From: Hyphomicrobium sp. 99
GTDB taxonomy: Bacteria; Pseudomonadota; Alphaproteobacteria; Rhizobiales; Hyphomicrobiaceae
Assembly: GCF_000384335.2 (NCBI RefSeq)
Contig: NZ_KQ031382.1
Span: forward strand, 2,739,545 to 2,803,544
Direction: 5' to 3'
DNA length: 64,000 bases
How positions within the stretch are numbered: the stretch's first letter is position 1; every line of letters begins with the position of its first letter. Shown here piece after piece: positions 47,241-57,119 of this stretch. A program made the position numbers and the translations under genes. Below the pieces are notes generated by a model. The model did not search any database, was not told the DNA's origin, and was given only the letters and a program-made list of their open reading frames with translations.

Positions 47241-50081
47241 ATGAACGCGCTGAAGCAGCTTGAGGCCCGCGGTCAATCACCCTGGTTGGATTATTTGAAA
47301 CGCAGCTTGATCGAGAGCGGAGAGCTGCGAACGCTCATCGAGCGCGACGGCTTGAAGGGCGTCACCTCAAACCCTTCGATATTCGAAAAGGCCATCGCTG
47401 AGACCACCGAATACGCCGATGCGCTGAAACAGTTTGAGGCGAACGCCGATCACAGCATTTCCGCTATTTACGAGCACTTGGCGATCGCGGACATCCAAGC
47501 CGCCGCCGACGTGCTGCAACCGGTGTATGACAAGACGAAGCGACGCGATGGCTACATCAGTCTGGAGTGCTCGCCTTACTTGGCCAACGATACCGATGCG
47601 ACTATCGCCGAAGCGCTGAGGTTGTGGGCCGCAGTGGACCGTCCGAACCTTATGGTGAAAGTGCCGGCGACGCCCGCAGGCATTCCCGCAATTCGCCAGC
47701 TGATCGGGCGCGGATTAAATATCAACATCACGTTGCTTTTTTCAGTCAGCGTCTATGAGCAAGTCGTCGAAGCCTACATCGCGGGTCTCGAGGACCTGAA
47801 GCGGTCGGGCGGGGATGTTTCGACGGTCGGTAGCGTTGCGAGCTTCTTCGTTAGCCGGATCGACAGCGCAATCGATAAGCGGTTGGACAAGCTCGTCGAC
47901 AAAAAGGCAGCTGACCGGTTGCGCGGCAAGGCGGCAATCGCCAACGCCAAGCTTGCCTATGTTCGCTATAAAGCGCTGTTCAACGGGCCACGTTGGCAGA
48001 ACCTCGCGGCAAGCGGTGCGAAAACCCAGCGCCTTCTTTGGGCTTCGACGAGCACGAAAAATCCGGCCTACAAGGACACGATGTATGTCGAGGCTCTCAT
48101 CGGCCGCGATACCGTAGACACCATTCCACCGGTGACCATGGACGCATTCCGCGATCACGGCCAGGTGACGCCCAATGCGATAGAGCTCGACTTAGCGGGA
48201 GCTCGCGAAGTGCTGAGCACGCTCGAGAAGAATGGCGTCTCGTTATCGGAAGTGACCACGGAGTTGGTCGAAGACGGAGTTCGCCAGTTCGCGGACGCGT
48301 TCGATAAACTCTTTGCCGCTATCGCGCACAGCCGGCGCACGCTAACCGACGGCGAACACTCCGCACAGGAAATCGCTCCCGGCAGTTCAGAAATGAAGGC
48401 CGCGTACGAAGATGAACTGGCCGCATGGCGCAAGGACGGCGGCATTCGTCGCCTTTGGGCTGGCGACACATCGCTCTGGACAAAGGCGGACGAGGACAAG
48501 TGGCTCGGCTGGCTCCAAGTGGTGGACCGAGAGATCGCCGATGTCAGTCGATTGGAGAGTTTCGCCGCAGATGTGAAGCAGCGTGGCTTCAGCGATGTGG
48601 TTCTTCTCGGCATGGGCGGCTCAAGCCTCGGACCCGAGGTCGTGAGCGAGAGTTTCGGCCGCCAGCACGGCTGGCCGCGCTTCCACATGCTGGACAGCAC
48701 GGATCCCGCACAAATCGAGACGCTCGAAAAGACGATTGATCTCAACAAGACGCTTTTCATTGTCTCGTCCAAATCCGGCAGCACGCTCGAACCCAACATC
48801 TTCATGGACTATTTCTTCGCCCGCGTCGCCGCGCAGCGAGGCACGGAAAAAGCCGCCGAGCATTTCGTAGCCGTGACCGATCCGGGTTCTTCGCTCGAAA
48901 GACGCGCGAAGCAATTAGGCTTTGCCTTTATATTCCACGGCGTCCCCTCGATAGGCGGGCGCTACTCGGTTTTGTCGAAGTTCGGCCTCGTACCGGCAGC
49001 CACAGCCGGTCTCGACGTAAAACGTCTTCTCGCAACGACGCAACCGATGCAACGCGCATGCGGCCCCGATGTGCCACCTTCCGAAAACCCCGGCGTGCAA
49101 CTCGGTATCGCGCTCGGTATTGCCGCGACACGCTTCGGCCGGGACAAGGTGACGATCATAGCCTCGCCGGGCATCGCCGACTTCGGCGCATGGCTCGAGC
49201 AGCTTCTGGCCGAAAGCACAGGCAAACGCGGGCGCGGTCTCATTCCGCTAGCAGGCGAGCCGGTCACCGCACCCAAAAATTACGGAGACGACCGCTTCTT
49301 TGCATATCTGGAACTCGAGGGGCACGCCGATCCATCCCAGCGCAAGGCAGTGGCAGCGCTTGAGAAGGCCGGACATCCGGTGGTGCGAATTCGAGTGAAG
49401 GATATCTGGCATATCGGCCAGGAATTCTTCCGTTGGGAAATTGCCACTGCCGTTGCCGGTGCGATAATCGGCATCGATCCGTTCGACCAGCCAGATGTCG
49501 AGGCGAGCAAGGTCAAGACGAGCGAGTTGACCAAGGCCTATGAAAAAACGCACAGCCTCCCCACACAAGAGCCGATGTTCCGCGAGAATGGCATTGCGCT
49601 TTATGCAGACCCGCGCAACGCCGCCGAACTCGGAAGACATAATACGCTCACGGGATATTTGAAGAGTCATTTTGGACGCGTAAAGGCCGGTAAAAAATCA
49701 GCGGACTATGTCGCGCTCCTTGCATACATCGAGCGCAACGCAGCTCACACCCAAACGTTGACCGAGCTGCGTGAGCACATCCGCGACAGAACTCACGCCG
49801 CCACGTGCCTCGGATATGGCCCCCGCTTCCAGCATTCGACCGGCCAAGCCTACAAGGGCGGCCCGAATTCAGGCGTGTTCCTGCAAATCACCTGCGACGA
49901 CCGGGCCGATATCGACGTGCCCAGTCACGCCTACAGCTTTGGCGTCGTCAAGGCAGCACAAGCTCGCGGAGATCTCGACGTTCTTGTCGAACGCGACCGG
50001 CGCGCACTCCGAGTTCACATGAAGGATGTCGATTCCGGGCTCACAGAGCTCGCTCGCGCCATCGATGAAGCGCTCCAGTAG
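47241..50081 (+). CDS. tal-pgi: Transaldolase / glucose-6-phosphate isomerase fusion
   Basis: 946 residues from ATG at 47241 with AGGAGAAGGC; the frame is open upstream inside tkt but that part is a shadow. Residues 1-370 are transaldolase ([13 protein letters not shown], Schiff-base Lys140 in [36 protein letters not shown]). Residues about 385-946 are phosphoglucose isomerase ([40 protein letters not shown], then the C-terminal catalytic Lys region). The fusion is known in some Hyphomicrobiales, cyanobacteria-like and methylotroph genomes. It links the pentose phosphate pathway to fructose/glucose 6-phosphate exchange in one polypeptide. Confidence 0.95.
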   Translation: MNALKQLEARGQSPWLDYLKRSLIESGELRTLIERDGLKGVTSNPSIFEKAIAETTEYADALKQFEANADHSISAIYEHLAIADIQAAADVLQPVYDKTKRRDGYISLECSPYLANDTDATIAEALRLWAAVDRPNLMVKVPATPAGIPAIRQLIGRGLNINITLLFSVSVYEQVVEAYIAGLEDLKRSGGDVSTVGSVASFFVSRIDSAIDKRLDKLVDKKAADRLRGKAAIANAKLAYVRYKALFNGPRWQNLAASGAKTQRLLWASTSTKNPAYKDTMYVEALIGRDTVDTIPPVTMDAFRDHGQVTPNAIELDLAGAREVLSTLEKNGVSLSEVTTELVEDGVRQFADAFDKLFAAIAHSRRTLTDGEHSAQEIAPGSSEMKAAYEDELAAWRKDGGIRRLWAGDTSLWTKADEDKWLGWLQVVDREIADVSRLESFAADVKQRGFSDVVLLGMGGSSLGPEVVSESFGRQHGWPRFHMLDSTDPAQIETLEKTIDLNKTLFIVSSKSGSTLEPNIFMDYFFARVAAQRGTEKAAEHFVAVTDPGSSLERRAKQLGFAFIFHGVPSIGGRYSVLSKFGLVPAATAGLDVKRLLATTQPMQRACGPDVPPSENPGVQLGIALGIAATRFGRDKVTIIASPGIADFGAWLEQLLAESTGKRGRGLIPLAGEPVTAPKNYGDDRFFAYLELEGHADPSQRKAVAALEKAGHPVVRIRVKDIWHIGQEFFRWEIATAVAGAIIGIDPFDQPDVEASKVKTSELTKAYEKTHSLPTQEPMFRENGIALYADPRNAAELGRHNTLTGYLKSHFGRVKAGKKSADYVALLAYIERNAAHTQTLTELREHIRDRTHAATCLGYGPRFQHSTGQAYKGGPNSGVFLQITCDDRADIDVPSHAYSFGVVKAAQARGDLDVLVERDRRALRVHMKDVDSGLTELARAIDEALQ

Positions 50082-50107
50082 CGTTAGATTTTCAAGGAGA
50101 AGCGAAC

Positions 50108-51154
50108 ATGCAAATCGGTGTGATCGGATTGGGTCGCATGGGCGCCAACATCGCGCGCAGGTTGATAAAGGCAGGGCATCGCTGCGTTGTTTTTGACGTC
50201 GACGCGAAACCACGCGAGTCGTTGGCAAAAGATGGGGCCAAAGCAGTCTCGTCGCTAGACGAACTGGCAACGGGGCTCACGGAGAAACCGCGCGCCGTCT
50301 GGGTCATGCTGCCTGCCGGCCGGATCACGGAAGAGACTGTAGAGCGACTGGGCGCCTTGCTGTCTCCGGACGACATCATCGTGGATGGCGGCAATTCCTT
50401 CTATAAAGACGACATCAAACGCGCGAAAAAATTGGCCGAGAAGCGCATCAAATATGTCGATTGCGGCACTTCGGGCGGCATATGGGGTATCGATCGCGGC
50501 TACTGTTTGATGATCGGCGGTCCAACGGATGCCGTGAACCACCTCGATCCGATTTTTTCGGCCCTCGCACCGGGCCTCGGCAATATCTCTCGTACCCCGG
50601 GCCGCGAGAGAAGCGATCCGCGGGCGGAACGTGGCTATATTCACGCCGGTCCATCGGGCGCCGGGCACTTCGTGAAGATGGTGCATAACGGCATCGAGTA
50701 TGGATTGATGCAGGCCTATGCCGAGGGCTTTGACATCCTGCGCAACAAGGACTCGAAGGATCTGCCCGAAGACGAGCGCTTCGAGCTGAACCTAACGGAT
50801 ATCGCTGAGGTCTGGCGACGCGGAAGCGTCGTGTCGTCGTGGCTGCTCGATCTCGGTGCCGCGGCACTGGCGAAAGATCCGCAATTGAAAAACTTCTCCG
50901 GCTTCGTCCAAGATTCAGGTGAAGGCCGCTGGACTGTCGAGGCCGCGATCGAGGAAGCGGTTCCGGCGAACGTGCTCTCGACGGCTCTCTACTCACGCTT
51001 CCGCTCGCGCCATGACCATACGTTCGGAGACAAAGTCCTCTCGGCCATGCGGCTGGGCTTCGGCGGCCACATCGAGGGTCGGGAGCCGATCGATCCCGAG
51101 CCACAGCCGGCAGGATCGCGGCGTCGCTCTGCGGCCTCCAACGCCGCGGAGTAA
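50108..51154 (+). CDS. gnd: 6-phosphogluconate dehydrogenase, short NAD-type
   Basis: 348 residues, AAGGAGAAGCG site. Rossmann start [19 protein letters not shown]; the second strand ends FDVDAKP, an acidic residue that favours NAD+ over NADP+ (NADP enzymes have Asn-Arg-Thr). Catalytic region is CGTSGGIWG and [24 protein letters not shown]. The short length (about 330-350, versus 470 for the classic NADP dimer) marks the GndA/YqeC-type tetramer. It oxidatively decarboxylates 6-phosphogluconate to ribulose 5-phosphate. The last 25 residues are low-complexity and Arg/Ser/Ala-rich. Confidence 0.93.
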   Translation: MQIGVIGLGRMGANIARRLIKAGHRCVVFDVDAKPRESLAKDGAKAVSSLDELATGLTEKPRAVWVMLPAGRITEETVERLGALLSPDDIIVDGGNSFYKDDIKRAKKLAEKRIKYVDCGTSGGIWGIDRGYCLMIGGPTDAVNHLDPIFSALAPGLGNISRTPGRERSDPRAERGYIHAGPSGAGHFVKMVHNGIEYGLMQAYAEGFDILRNKDSKDLPEDERFELNLTDIAEVWRRGSVVSSWLLDLGAAALAKDPQLKNFSGFVQDSGEGRWTVEAAIEEAVPANVLSTALYSRFRSRHDHTFGDKVLSAMRLGFGGHIEGREPIDPEPQPAGSRRRSAASNAAE

Positions 51155-51158
51155 CGCG

Positions 51159-52775
51159 ATGTCCATCAACGCTCCGCTCCGCGCGCCCGCCGCTACGCAA
51201 CTTCTTCAATGCCCGCCGGCACGCCGGCCCAGACCCGCTGACCCGTGCGCGATGGTAATCTTCGGAGCCACCGGCGACTTGACCAAGCGCCTCGTGGTAC
51301 CAGCACTCTATAATCTTTCGCGCTCCAACGTTCTGCCGGAAAAATTCGCACTGATCGGCGTGGCCCGATCGCCGGGAACTTCGGAAAGCTGGCGCGACCA
51401 TCTCTACGATACAATGAAGACTTATGTCGGCAATCCGGTCACGGAGTTCGACATCGATCGCATCGATGAACCTGCGTGGAAGCGGATTGCCGATAAAATT
51501 TCCTATATTGAAGGCGACATTGGCGATCCTGGCCTATACGAAAAACTTCGTGGTGCTCTCGATGTGGCTGAGAAGACGCGTGGCACCGAAGGCAACGCGC
51601 TCTTCTACCTCGCTGTCGGCGATCGCCTTTTCGGCCCCGTGATCGATCAACTCGGCAAGGCAAAACTTACCGACCAACACGAAGACGAGAATGGCAAGCA
51701 CCGGTACTGGCGCCGTGTCGTGATCGAGAAGCCGTTCGGCCACAGCCTGGAGTCAGCTCGCAAGCTGAACGCTCAGATCCTGCGCACGCTTCATGAGGAC
51801 CAGATCTTCCGCATAGACCACTTTCTCGGCAAGGACACCGTCCAGAGCATCATGGCGTTCCGCTTCGCCAATGGACTATTCGAACCAATCTGGAATCGGG
51901 ACCGGATCGACCACGTGCAAATCACTGTCGCAGAAACAGTTGGCGTCGAGCAGCGGGGCACGTTCTACGAAGAGACCGGCGCGCTACGCGATATGGTTCC
52001 CAATCACGTCTTCTCGTTGCTCTCGATGGTGGCCATGGAGCCGCCGACGAGCTTCGATGCCGATGCTATCCGAACGAAGAACGCCGAAGTGCTTGCAGCG
52101 GTGCAACCTGTCGAACTGTCATGTGCGGTGCGGGGCCAATACGGTGCGGGCACGGTACTCGGCAAGAAGGTCAAGCCCTATCGGCACGAACCTGACGTAG
52201 CCCCAGACTCGAGCGTGGAAACATACACCGCCCTGAAACTCGAAATCGACAATTGGCGTTGGGCCGGCGTGTCGTTCTACATCCGAACCGGAAAGCATTT
52301 GTCGAAGCGGCTGACCGAGATTGCGATCTGCTTCAAGCAAGCGCCCTACACCGCATTCCAGTATACGCCCGTCGATACGCTGCGACCCAACTGGCTGGTG
52401 CTGCGCATTGCACCGGACGAAGGTATTTCGCTGCAGTTCGAGATCAAACGCCGAGGGCCGGCGGTGGACCTTGCCGCCGTTAAAATGGATTTCAACTACA
52501 ATGATTGGTTCGCAAAGGAGCCGAACGTTGGCTACGAAACGCTGATCTATGACGTGATGATTGGCGACCCCACTCTTTTCATGCGCGCCGACATGGTGGA
52601 ACACGGTTGGCGCATCGTGCAGCCGGTGCTCGACGCGTGGGCGGCGAAGAAGGCGGATTTTCCCAACTACGATTCAGGCAGCGACGGCCCGAAGGCCGCA
52701 GACGAATTGTTGCGGCATGATGGTCGCCGCACATGGCGCCCCATAAGCCGCCCATCGGAGTGCAAACCACCATGA
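51159..52775 (+). CDS. zwf: Glucose-6-phosphate dehydrogenase
   Basis: 538 residues from ATG at 51159, four bases after gnd. NADP-binding MVIFGATGDLTKRLVVPALYNL, catalytic RIDHFLGKDTVQ, IEKPFGHSLESA, and the C-terminal FMRADMVEHGWRIVQPVLDAW. It catalyses the first step of the oxidative pentose phosphate pathway. An N-terminal extension of about 30 residues (Ala/Pro/Arg-rich) precedes the core. Its stop overlaps the next start (ATGA), so translation is coupled to the HAD gene. Confidence 0.96.
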   Translation: MSINAPLRAPAATQLLQCPPARRPRPADPCAMVIFGATGDLTKRLVVPALYNLSRSNVLPEKFALIGVARSPGTSESWRDHLYDTMKTYVGNPVTEFDIDRIDEPAWKRIADKISYIEGDIGDPGLYEKLRGALDVAEKTRGTEGNALFYLAVGDRLFGPVIDQLGKAKLTDQHEDENGKHRYWRRVVIEKPFGHSLESARKLNAQILRTLHEDQIFRIDHFLGKDTVQSIMAFRFANGLFEPIWNRDRIDHVQITVAETVGVEQRGTFYEETGALRDMVPNHVFSLLSMVAMEPPTSFDADAIRTKNAEVLAAVQPVELSCAVRGQYGAGTVLGKKVKPYRHEPDVAPDSSVETYTALKLEIDNWRWAGVSFYIRTGKHLSKRLTEIAICFKQAPYTAFQYTPVDTLRPNWLVLRIAPDEGISLQFEIKRRGPAVDLAAVKMDFNYNDWFAKEPNVGYETLIYDVMIGDPTLFMRADMVEHGWRIVQPVLDAWAAKKADFPNYDSGSDGPKAADELLRHDGRRTWRPISRPSECKPP

Positions 52776-53605
52776 GCGCTCCGGAATCAATCCGCCTCCT
52801 GCTGGCCGACGTTGATGGAACCCTCGTTACTCAAGACAAGGTACTGACCGAGGCGGCTAAGTCCACCGTCCATGACTTGCATGACGCTCGCATCGCGTTC
52901 GCAATCACAAGCGGCAGGCCGCCACGCGGAATGGCGATGTTGATCGCACCATTATCGCTCCGCACACCGATTGCCTGCTTCAACGGCGGCGTTTTCGTCA
53001 ATCCCGATCTTTCTGTGATCGAGAGCCAAATGCTCGATCCGGCAACAGCCACACAGGCCGTCGAACTCATCCTTGATCATGGATTGGACGCCTGGGTCTA
53101 CACATCGAATGACTGGCTGGTTCGCGACGTGAACGCGCCGCATGTGGCGCAGGAGGCCGCGACCGTGCAGTTCGAGCCCGTGGTCGTTGCTTCCTTCACG
53201 AAGTCCCATTTGGCACACGCGGCAAAGATCGTCGGTGTTTCCAACGATCATCCGCGGGTCGCTGCCTGCGAGAAGGCGGCGCAGGGCGTGCTCGGCGAAA
53301 GGGCGAGCGCCGCGCGCTCTCAGCCGTACTATCTCGACGTGACAAATCCGCAAGCGAACAAGGGAACGGTGGCGACGACGCTCGCCAAGCTTCTCAAAAT
53401 CCGGCCTTCGGAAATCGCCACGATCGGAGACATGCCCAATGACATCGTCATGTTTCGCAAAAGCGGTCTTTCAATCGCCATGGGTAATGCGAGCGATGAA
53501 GTGAAAGCACAAGCGAGCGCCACAACAGACAGCAATGAGAACGACGGCTTTGCCAAAGCCGTTAGAAGATTTGTTTTGGCCCATGTTGGCGCACGACAAT
53601 CGTGA
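52772..53605 (+). CDS. Cof-type HAD phosphatase
   Basis: 277 residues from the ATG of the ATGA overlap with zwf. HAD motif I LLLADVDGTLVTQD (nucleophile Asp), motif II ITSGRPPRG, a Cof-type cap (type IIB) in the middle, motif III Lys in NKGTVATTLAKLL, and motif IV IGDMPNDIVMFRKSGLSIAMGNA. Cof-family enzymes dephosphorylate sugar phosphates and other small metabolites. Sitting between zwf and pgl it may clear a phosphorylated sugar or control hexose phosphate levels; the substrate is not deducible. Confidence 0.88.
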   Translation: MSAPESIRLLLADVDGTLVTQDKVLTEAAKSTVHDLHDARIAFAITSGRPPRGMAMLIAPLSLRTPIACFNGGVFVNPDLSVIESQMLDPATATQAVELILDHGLDAWVYTSNDWLVRDVNAPHVAQEAATVQFEPVVVASFTKSHLAHAAKIVGVSNDHPRVAACEKAAQGVLGERASAARSQPYYLDVTNPQANKGTVATTLAKLLKIRPSEIATIGDMPNDIVMFRKSGLSIAMGNASDEVKAQASATTDSNENDGFAKAVRRFVLAHVGARQS

Positions 53606-53615
53606 CGGATTGACG

Positions 53616-53744
53616 ATGCAAAACGAGCTTCCCCTTGAGGAGACTTTGGCAGGCGCGACCGCGATCGTCGCAGGCTCAGCGATATTCGGATCCAACGATT
53701 ATACCGCCGCAATCGCCGCCATACGCGAAGCCTGCGATCCATAA
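53616..53744 (+). pseudogene. rpe: C-terminal stump of ribulose-phosphate 3-epimerase
   Basis: A 42-codon frame between the HAD and pgl genes ends TAIVAGSAIFGSNDYTAAIAAIREA, which is the C-terminal strand and helix of ribulose-5-phosphate 3-epimerase (family: LVAGSAIFG..DYAAAIAAIR). Nothing of the TIM barrel before it is present. The epimerase is the one pentose phosphate enzyme otherwise missing from this operon, so the stump marks the place of a deleted rpe. It may still be translated as a short peptide. Confidence 0.75.
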
Positions 53745-53761
53745 GAAGGAAAGCTGGTCCC

Positions 53762-54496
53762 GTGAGCAGGTCCGAGGCGAAATTGGAAGTACTCGCCGAC
53801 GCCGAGGACGTGTCGCGGAGGGTCGCGGAGTGGATGCTGGAGTTAGCGACAGCAAAGAACGATGTCTTTGCCGTCTGCCTGTCGGGCGGCTCGACGCCCC
53901 GCAGGCTTTATCATCATCTCGCGGGCCCGCCCTACAAAGATGCCTTCCCTTGGTCTCGAACGCATTGGTTTTGGGGAGACGAGCGATTTGTGCCGCACGA
54001 TGACGCGCTGAGCAACTATCGCATGGTGCGCGAGGCGATGCTCGCGCACGCACCTATTCCCCCCGCCAACATCCATCCCGTCCCGACCGAGGGCATAAGC
54101 CCTGAATTCGCGGCATCCGCTTACGAGCGGGAACTCAAGTCCTTCTATCGGACGGACACTCTGGACCCCGCCCGTCCGCTTTTCGATGTGACCCTCCTCG
54201 GACTTGGACCTGATGGCCATATCGCATCACTATTTCCAAACACCGCCGCGCTGAGTGAGCGAGATCGTTGGGTCGCTGCCGTCATCGGCGCCAAAGCAGA
54301 AGCACGCATTACGCTCACCTATCCGGCACTCGAAAGCAGCCGCCACGTCGCCTTTCTCGTGGTTGGAGAAGAGAAGCGAACGATCCTAAACCGGTTCTGC
54401 CGCGGAGACGAAAGTTTGCCGGCAACGCATCTCAAGACAGCAGGCGAGCTCACGATCTTTGCCGACAAACTGGCGGCGGAGGCCGTAAGTGGCTGA
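53762..54496 (+). CDS. pgl: 6-phosphogluconolactonase
   Basis: 244 residues from GTG at 53762. Family words are CLSGGSTPRRLYHHLA, WFWGDERFVPHDDALSNYRMVREAML, GLGPDGHIASLFPN and GEEKRTIL. It hydrolyses 6-phosphogluconolactone, the product of Zwf, to 6-phosphogluconate for Gnd. Overlaps the next gene by eight bases. Confidence 0.94.
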   Translation: MSRSEAKLEVLADAEDVSRRVAEWMLELATAKNDVFAVCLSGGSTPRRLYHHLAGPPYKDAFPWSRTHWFWGDERFVPHDDALSNYRMVREAMLAHAPIPPANIHPVPTEGISPEFAASAYERELKSFYRTDTLDPARPLFDVTLLGLGPDGHIASLFPNTAALSERDRWVAAVIGAKAEARITLTYPALESSRHVAFLVVGEEKRTILNRFCRGDESLPATHLKTAGELTIFADKLAAEAVSG

Positions 54497-55259
54497 TATC
54501 GTCGATGCGAGTGGCGATAAAAAAACGGGCGCTCGGAACGGTCCGCGCACCTTGGCGATCGATGTCGGTGGCACAGGACTCAAGGCTTCGGTTCTTGATG
54601 CAGAAGGTCGCATGCTTGTCGATCGCGTCCGGGTGGCGACCCCTTACCCTTGCGACCCCAAGATCCTATTGGATGCGCTTGTAGGTTTGACCACCCCGCT
54701 TCCTGCAGCCGATCGAATTTCCGTCGGCTTTCCGGGCGTCGTACGAGACGGGCGCGTGCTCACCGCGCCGCACTTCGACGCTGATGCGTGGCGCGACTAT
54801 CCCTTGGAGAAGTTCATCTCCCAGCGCTTCGGGAAACCGACGCGTCTTCTTAACGACGCCGAAGTTCAGGGGTTAGGAATTATCTCAGGAAAAGGACTGG
54901 AAGTCGTCCTCACACTCGGGACGGGCGTTGGCAGCGCAGTGTTTCGTAACGGGGCTCTCACGCCTCACCTCGAGTTGGCCCAGCATCCGATCCATGATAG
55001 CGAAACTTATAACGATTACATCGGCGACCACGCCCTTCGCACACACGGGCACAAAAAGTGGAATCAGCGCGTTTTAAAGACGATTGAGATCGTGAAATCC
55101 CTTCTGCATTACGACGTGCTCTATTTGGGCGGGGGCAATGCCACCCACGTGGTCGTTGATTTGCCCGACAATGTTCGTATCTCATCGAACGATGCGGGCA
55201 TCACCGGGGGCATTCGCCTTTGGGATGATAAAGTCTGGAACGCCTTCCGCGGCCAATGA
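54489..55259 (+). CDS. ROK-family glucokinase, polyphosphate glucokinase-like
   Basis: 256 residues from GTG at 54489. Phosphate-1 loop LAIDVGGTGLKASVLD, then RISVGFPGVVRDGRVLTAPHFDADAWRDYPL, NDAEVQGLGIISGKGLEVVLTLGTGVGSAVFRNG and the ROK helix LELAQHPIHD. The Zn-binding Cys cluster of many ROK proteins is missing, and the short length and GFPGVV.. pattern resemble PpgK, which uses polyphosphate or ATP. It would phosphorylate glucose released by the glucan-degrading operon, feeding Zwf. Last gene of the pentose phosphate operon. Confidence 0.85.
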   Translation: MADIVDASGDKKTGARNGPRTLAIDVGGTGLKASVLDAEGRMLVDRVRVATPYPCDPKILLDALVGLTTPLPAADRISVGFPGVVRDGRVLTAPHFDADAWRDYPLEKFISQRFGKPTRLLNDAEVQGLGIISGKGLEVVLTLGTGVGSAVFRNGALTPHLELAQHPIHDSETYNDYIGDHALRTHGHKKWNQRVLKTIEIVKSLLHYDVLYLGGGNATHVVVDLPDNVRISSNDAGITGGIRLWDDKVWNAFRGQ

Positions 55260-55527
55260 TCATTGAGAACAACACCGTCGCCCGAGCGCATACGTGATCA
55301 CAGTGCGTGCGGATTGGCGATGAAGCGCGGGCCCCGCCCAATCCCCAACGCTCATGATCTTTCTCGTCCACGAAGCCGATGAAGTGGATGCGATCGCGCT
55401 TCCCTGCCGTACCGCGAATGACCGTCTGCGGGCCGATATTTGCGCGCAGGTCGCCCGACAGGTTAGACAAGATCCCGAATGAGAGAATCAATGTCCAAAA
55501 TCCTCGCGCTAATGATGGGTTCGCAGC

Positions 55528-56118
55528 ATGCCGGCTAAAGGCCAAAAATCGAACAACCAACAGATTCAGCTTGGCCAGCGATTAAAGACTGCACGACAGG
55601 CGAAAGGCTTGCTCTTGCGAGAGGTTGCAGATCAAGTTGGATGCTCAAAGAGCCTCCTCTCGAAATTCGAGCATGGAGCTGCATCGCCGTCACTCTCGAC
55701 GCTGCACCGTATTGTCCAAGTCCTAGGCACCAATGTCGGCGCGCTCTGCGATCACGTGCCAGCAAGCACCGTGCATGTGTCGAAAGCAAATGACAGACCG
55801 CTCATCAACACCGCGGCCAACGGCACCTCGGTGGGTGTCATCCTGGAGCGTCTAGTGCCGCACGGCGTCGGTCATCAGCTTCAGGGAAATATCCACATTA
55901 TCCCGCCGGGCCACGGCAGCGTGGGCTCAATCACTCATGAAGGCGAAGAGATCGGTTACATACTGACGGGCCGGCTGGACCTGACAATTGGCAAGGATAC
56001 CTTTCGCCTGATGGAGGGAGATAGCTTCGTTTTCTCCTCAGGCCTCGATCACGCTTATCGCAATCCAGGACGCAAAATCGCAAAGGTCATCTGGATCAAC
56101 ACGCCGCCGACATTCTGA
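55528..56118 (+). CDS. XRE-cupin transcription regulator
   Basis: 196 residues. HTH_3 at residues 15-70 (LGQRLKTARQAKGLLLREVADQVGCSKSLLSKFEHGAASPSLSTLHRI) and a cupin_2 domain from about 115 (HIIPPGHGSVGSITHEGEEIGYILTGRLDLTIGKDTFRLMEGDSFVFSSGLDHAYRNPG) with metal-type His and Glu. This architecture (PuuR-like, SinR-type) typically controls catabolism of amines or amino acids and binds the catabolite in its cupin. It precedes the hydrolase operon by 135 bases that contain two matching inverted repeats, its likely operators. Confidence 0.9.
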   Translation: MPAKGQKSNNQQIQLGQRLKTARQAKGLLLREVADQVGCSKSLLSKFEHGAASPSLSTLHRIVQVLGTNVGALCDHVPASTVHVSKANDRPLINTAANGTSVGVILERLVPHGVGHQLQGNIHIIPPGHGSVGSITHEGEEIGYILTGRLDLTIGKDTFRLMEGDSFVFSSGLDHAYRNPGRKIAKVIWINTPPTF

Positions 56119-56164
56119 CATTCGATCGGCCACAGCTTGAAAGTCGTCGCACGCAACTGCGGCG

Positions 56165-56218
56165 AGTTGAAAATCACTCAACTTCAGAGTTGCACGCTAA
56201 GTTGAACTATGCTCAACC
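56165..56218. promoter_or_regulatory. Paired inverted repeats, probable operator of the hydrolase operon
   Basis: AGTTGA-N7-TCAACT occupies 56165-56183 and AGTTGA-N7-TCAACC occupies 56200-56218. Arms and spacing are the same, with centres 35 bases apart, directly upstream of the carbon-nitrogen hydrolase start at 56253. Such twinned sites fit a dimeric HTH regulator, most simply the XRE-cupin protein encoded just before. Confidence 0.6.
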
Positions 56219-56252
56219 TTGTTGCTACGTACGGGATACGTGGAGTTAAAAC

Positions 56253-57104
56253 ATGGCCGCGGGATCCGGCGAAGCACCTCTCTCTATTGCTTGCATTCAG
56301 ATGGAGCCGATCTTTGGCGACACGGCAAGGAACGTCGAGCGCACCGTCCACCTCATGGACGAAGCTGCCGATAAGGGCGCTCAGCTCGTCGTTCTTCCAG
56401 AACTTTGCAACACCGGCTACGTATTCAACTCACGCGCGGAAGCGTTCGAACTTGCCGAGACAATACCCAGCGGACCGACCGTCGCAGCATGGTCTGCAAC
56501 AGCAAAAAATCGCGGCCTGTACATTGTCGCAGGCATCGCCGAGCGCGCTGGCGAGAAGCTTTATAATTCTGCGGTGATGATCGGCCCCGAAGGCTACATC
56601 GGCACGTTCCGCAAGGTTCATCTTTGGGGCGACGAACACCTCTACTTCGAGCCCGGCGATCTTGGTTTCCCCGTTTTCCCAACGCCGTTCGGCCGGATCG
56701 GCATGATGATCTGCTACGATCAGTGGTTCCCCGAAGCGTATAGAACCTGTGCGCTGCGCGGCGCAGACATCGTGTGTATCCCCACCAACTGGGTGCCGAT
56801 TCCGGGTCAAGATCCCAATCGCGAAGCTATGGCAAACATCGTCGCGATGGCCGCCGCCCACACCAACTCGATCTATGTAGCCGCCGCTGACCGCATCGGA
56901 ACAGAACGCGGCCAACCCTTTATCGGACAGAGCCTGATCGTCAGCTACACCGGCTGGCCCGTCGGAGGGCCTGCATCCTCCGACAAGGAGGAGATCGTCT
57001 TGGCGACGGTCAACGTGTCCGACGCACGAAAAAAGCGCCGCTGGAATGATCACAACCAAGTCGTGCGAGATCGCCGGCCGGACCAGTACGACAACGATCT
57101 ATGA
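56253..57104 (+). CDS. Carbon-nitrogen hydrolase (nitrilase superfamily)
   Basis: 283 residues, GTGGAG site. Catalytic triad of the superfamily: Glu50 (VVLPELCNTGY), Lys121 (TFRKVHLWGDE) and Cys154 (MMICYDQWFPE). Length and motifs place it among amidases and N-carbamoyl hydrolases (N-carbamoylputrescine amidase, beta-ureidopropionase and RamA-type amidases) rather than true nitrilases. It starts the operon with a ureohydrolase 15 bases on and an ABC importer behind. It may remove an amide or carbamoyl group from the imported substrate or from the ureohydrolase product. Cytoplasmic. Confidence 0.9.
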   Translation: MAAGSGEAPLSIACIQMEPIFGDTARNVERTVHLMDEAADKGAQLVVLPELCNTGYVFNSRAEAFELAETIPSGPTVAAWSATAKNRGLYIVAGIAERAGEKLYNSAVMIGPEGYIGTFRKVHLWGDEHLYFEPGDLGFPVFPTPFGRIGMMICYDQWFPEAYRTCALRGADIVCIPTNWVPIPGQDPNREAMANIVAMAAAHTNSIYVAAADRIGTERGQPFIGQSLIVSYTGWPVGGPASSDKEEIVLATVNVSDARKKRRWNDHNQVVRDRRPDQYDNDL

Positions 57105-57119
57105 TGGGTCTTTAAACGA

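Noticed and set aside
55201..55560. 119-codon minus-strand frame overlapping the glucokinase and XRE genes
   Set aside because: Part of it (IGPQTVIRGTAGKRDRIHF) reads protein-like, but it has no start signal, overlaps two real genes and matches nothing I know; at most a relic.
56119..56252. Possible guanidine-I (ykkC) riboswitch before the amidase-ureohydrolase operon
   Set aside because: None of the conserved ykkC blocks is present; the region holds paired inverted repeats instead.
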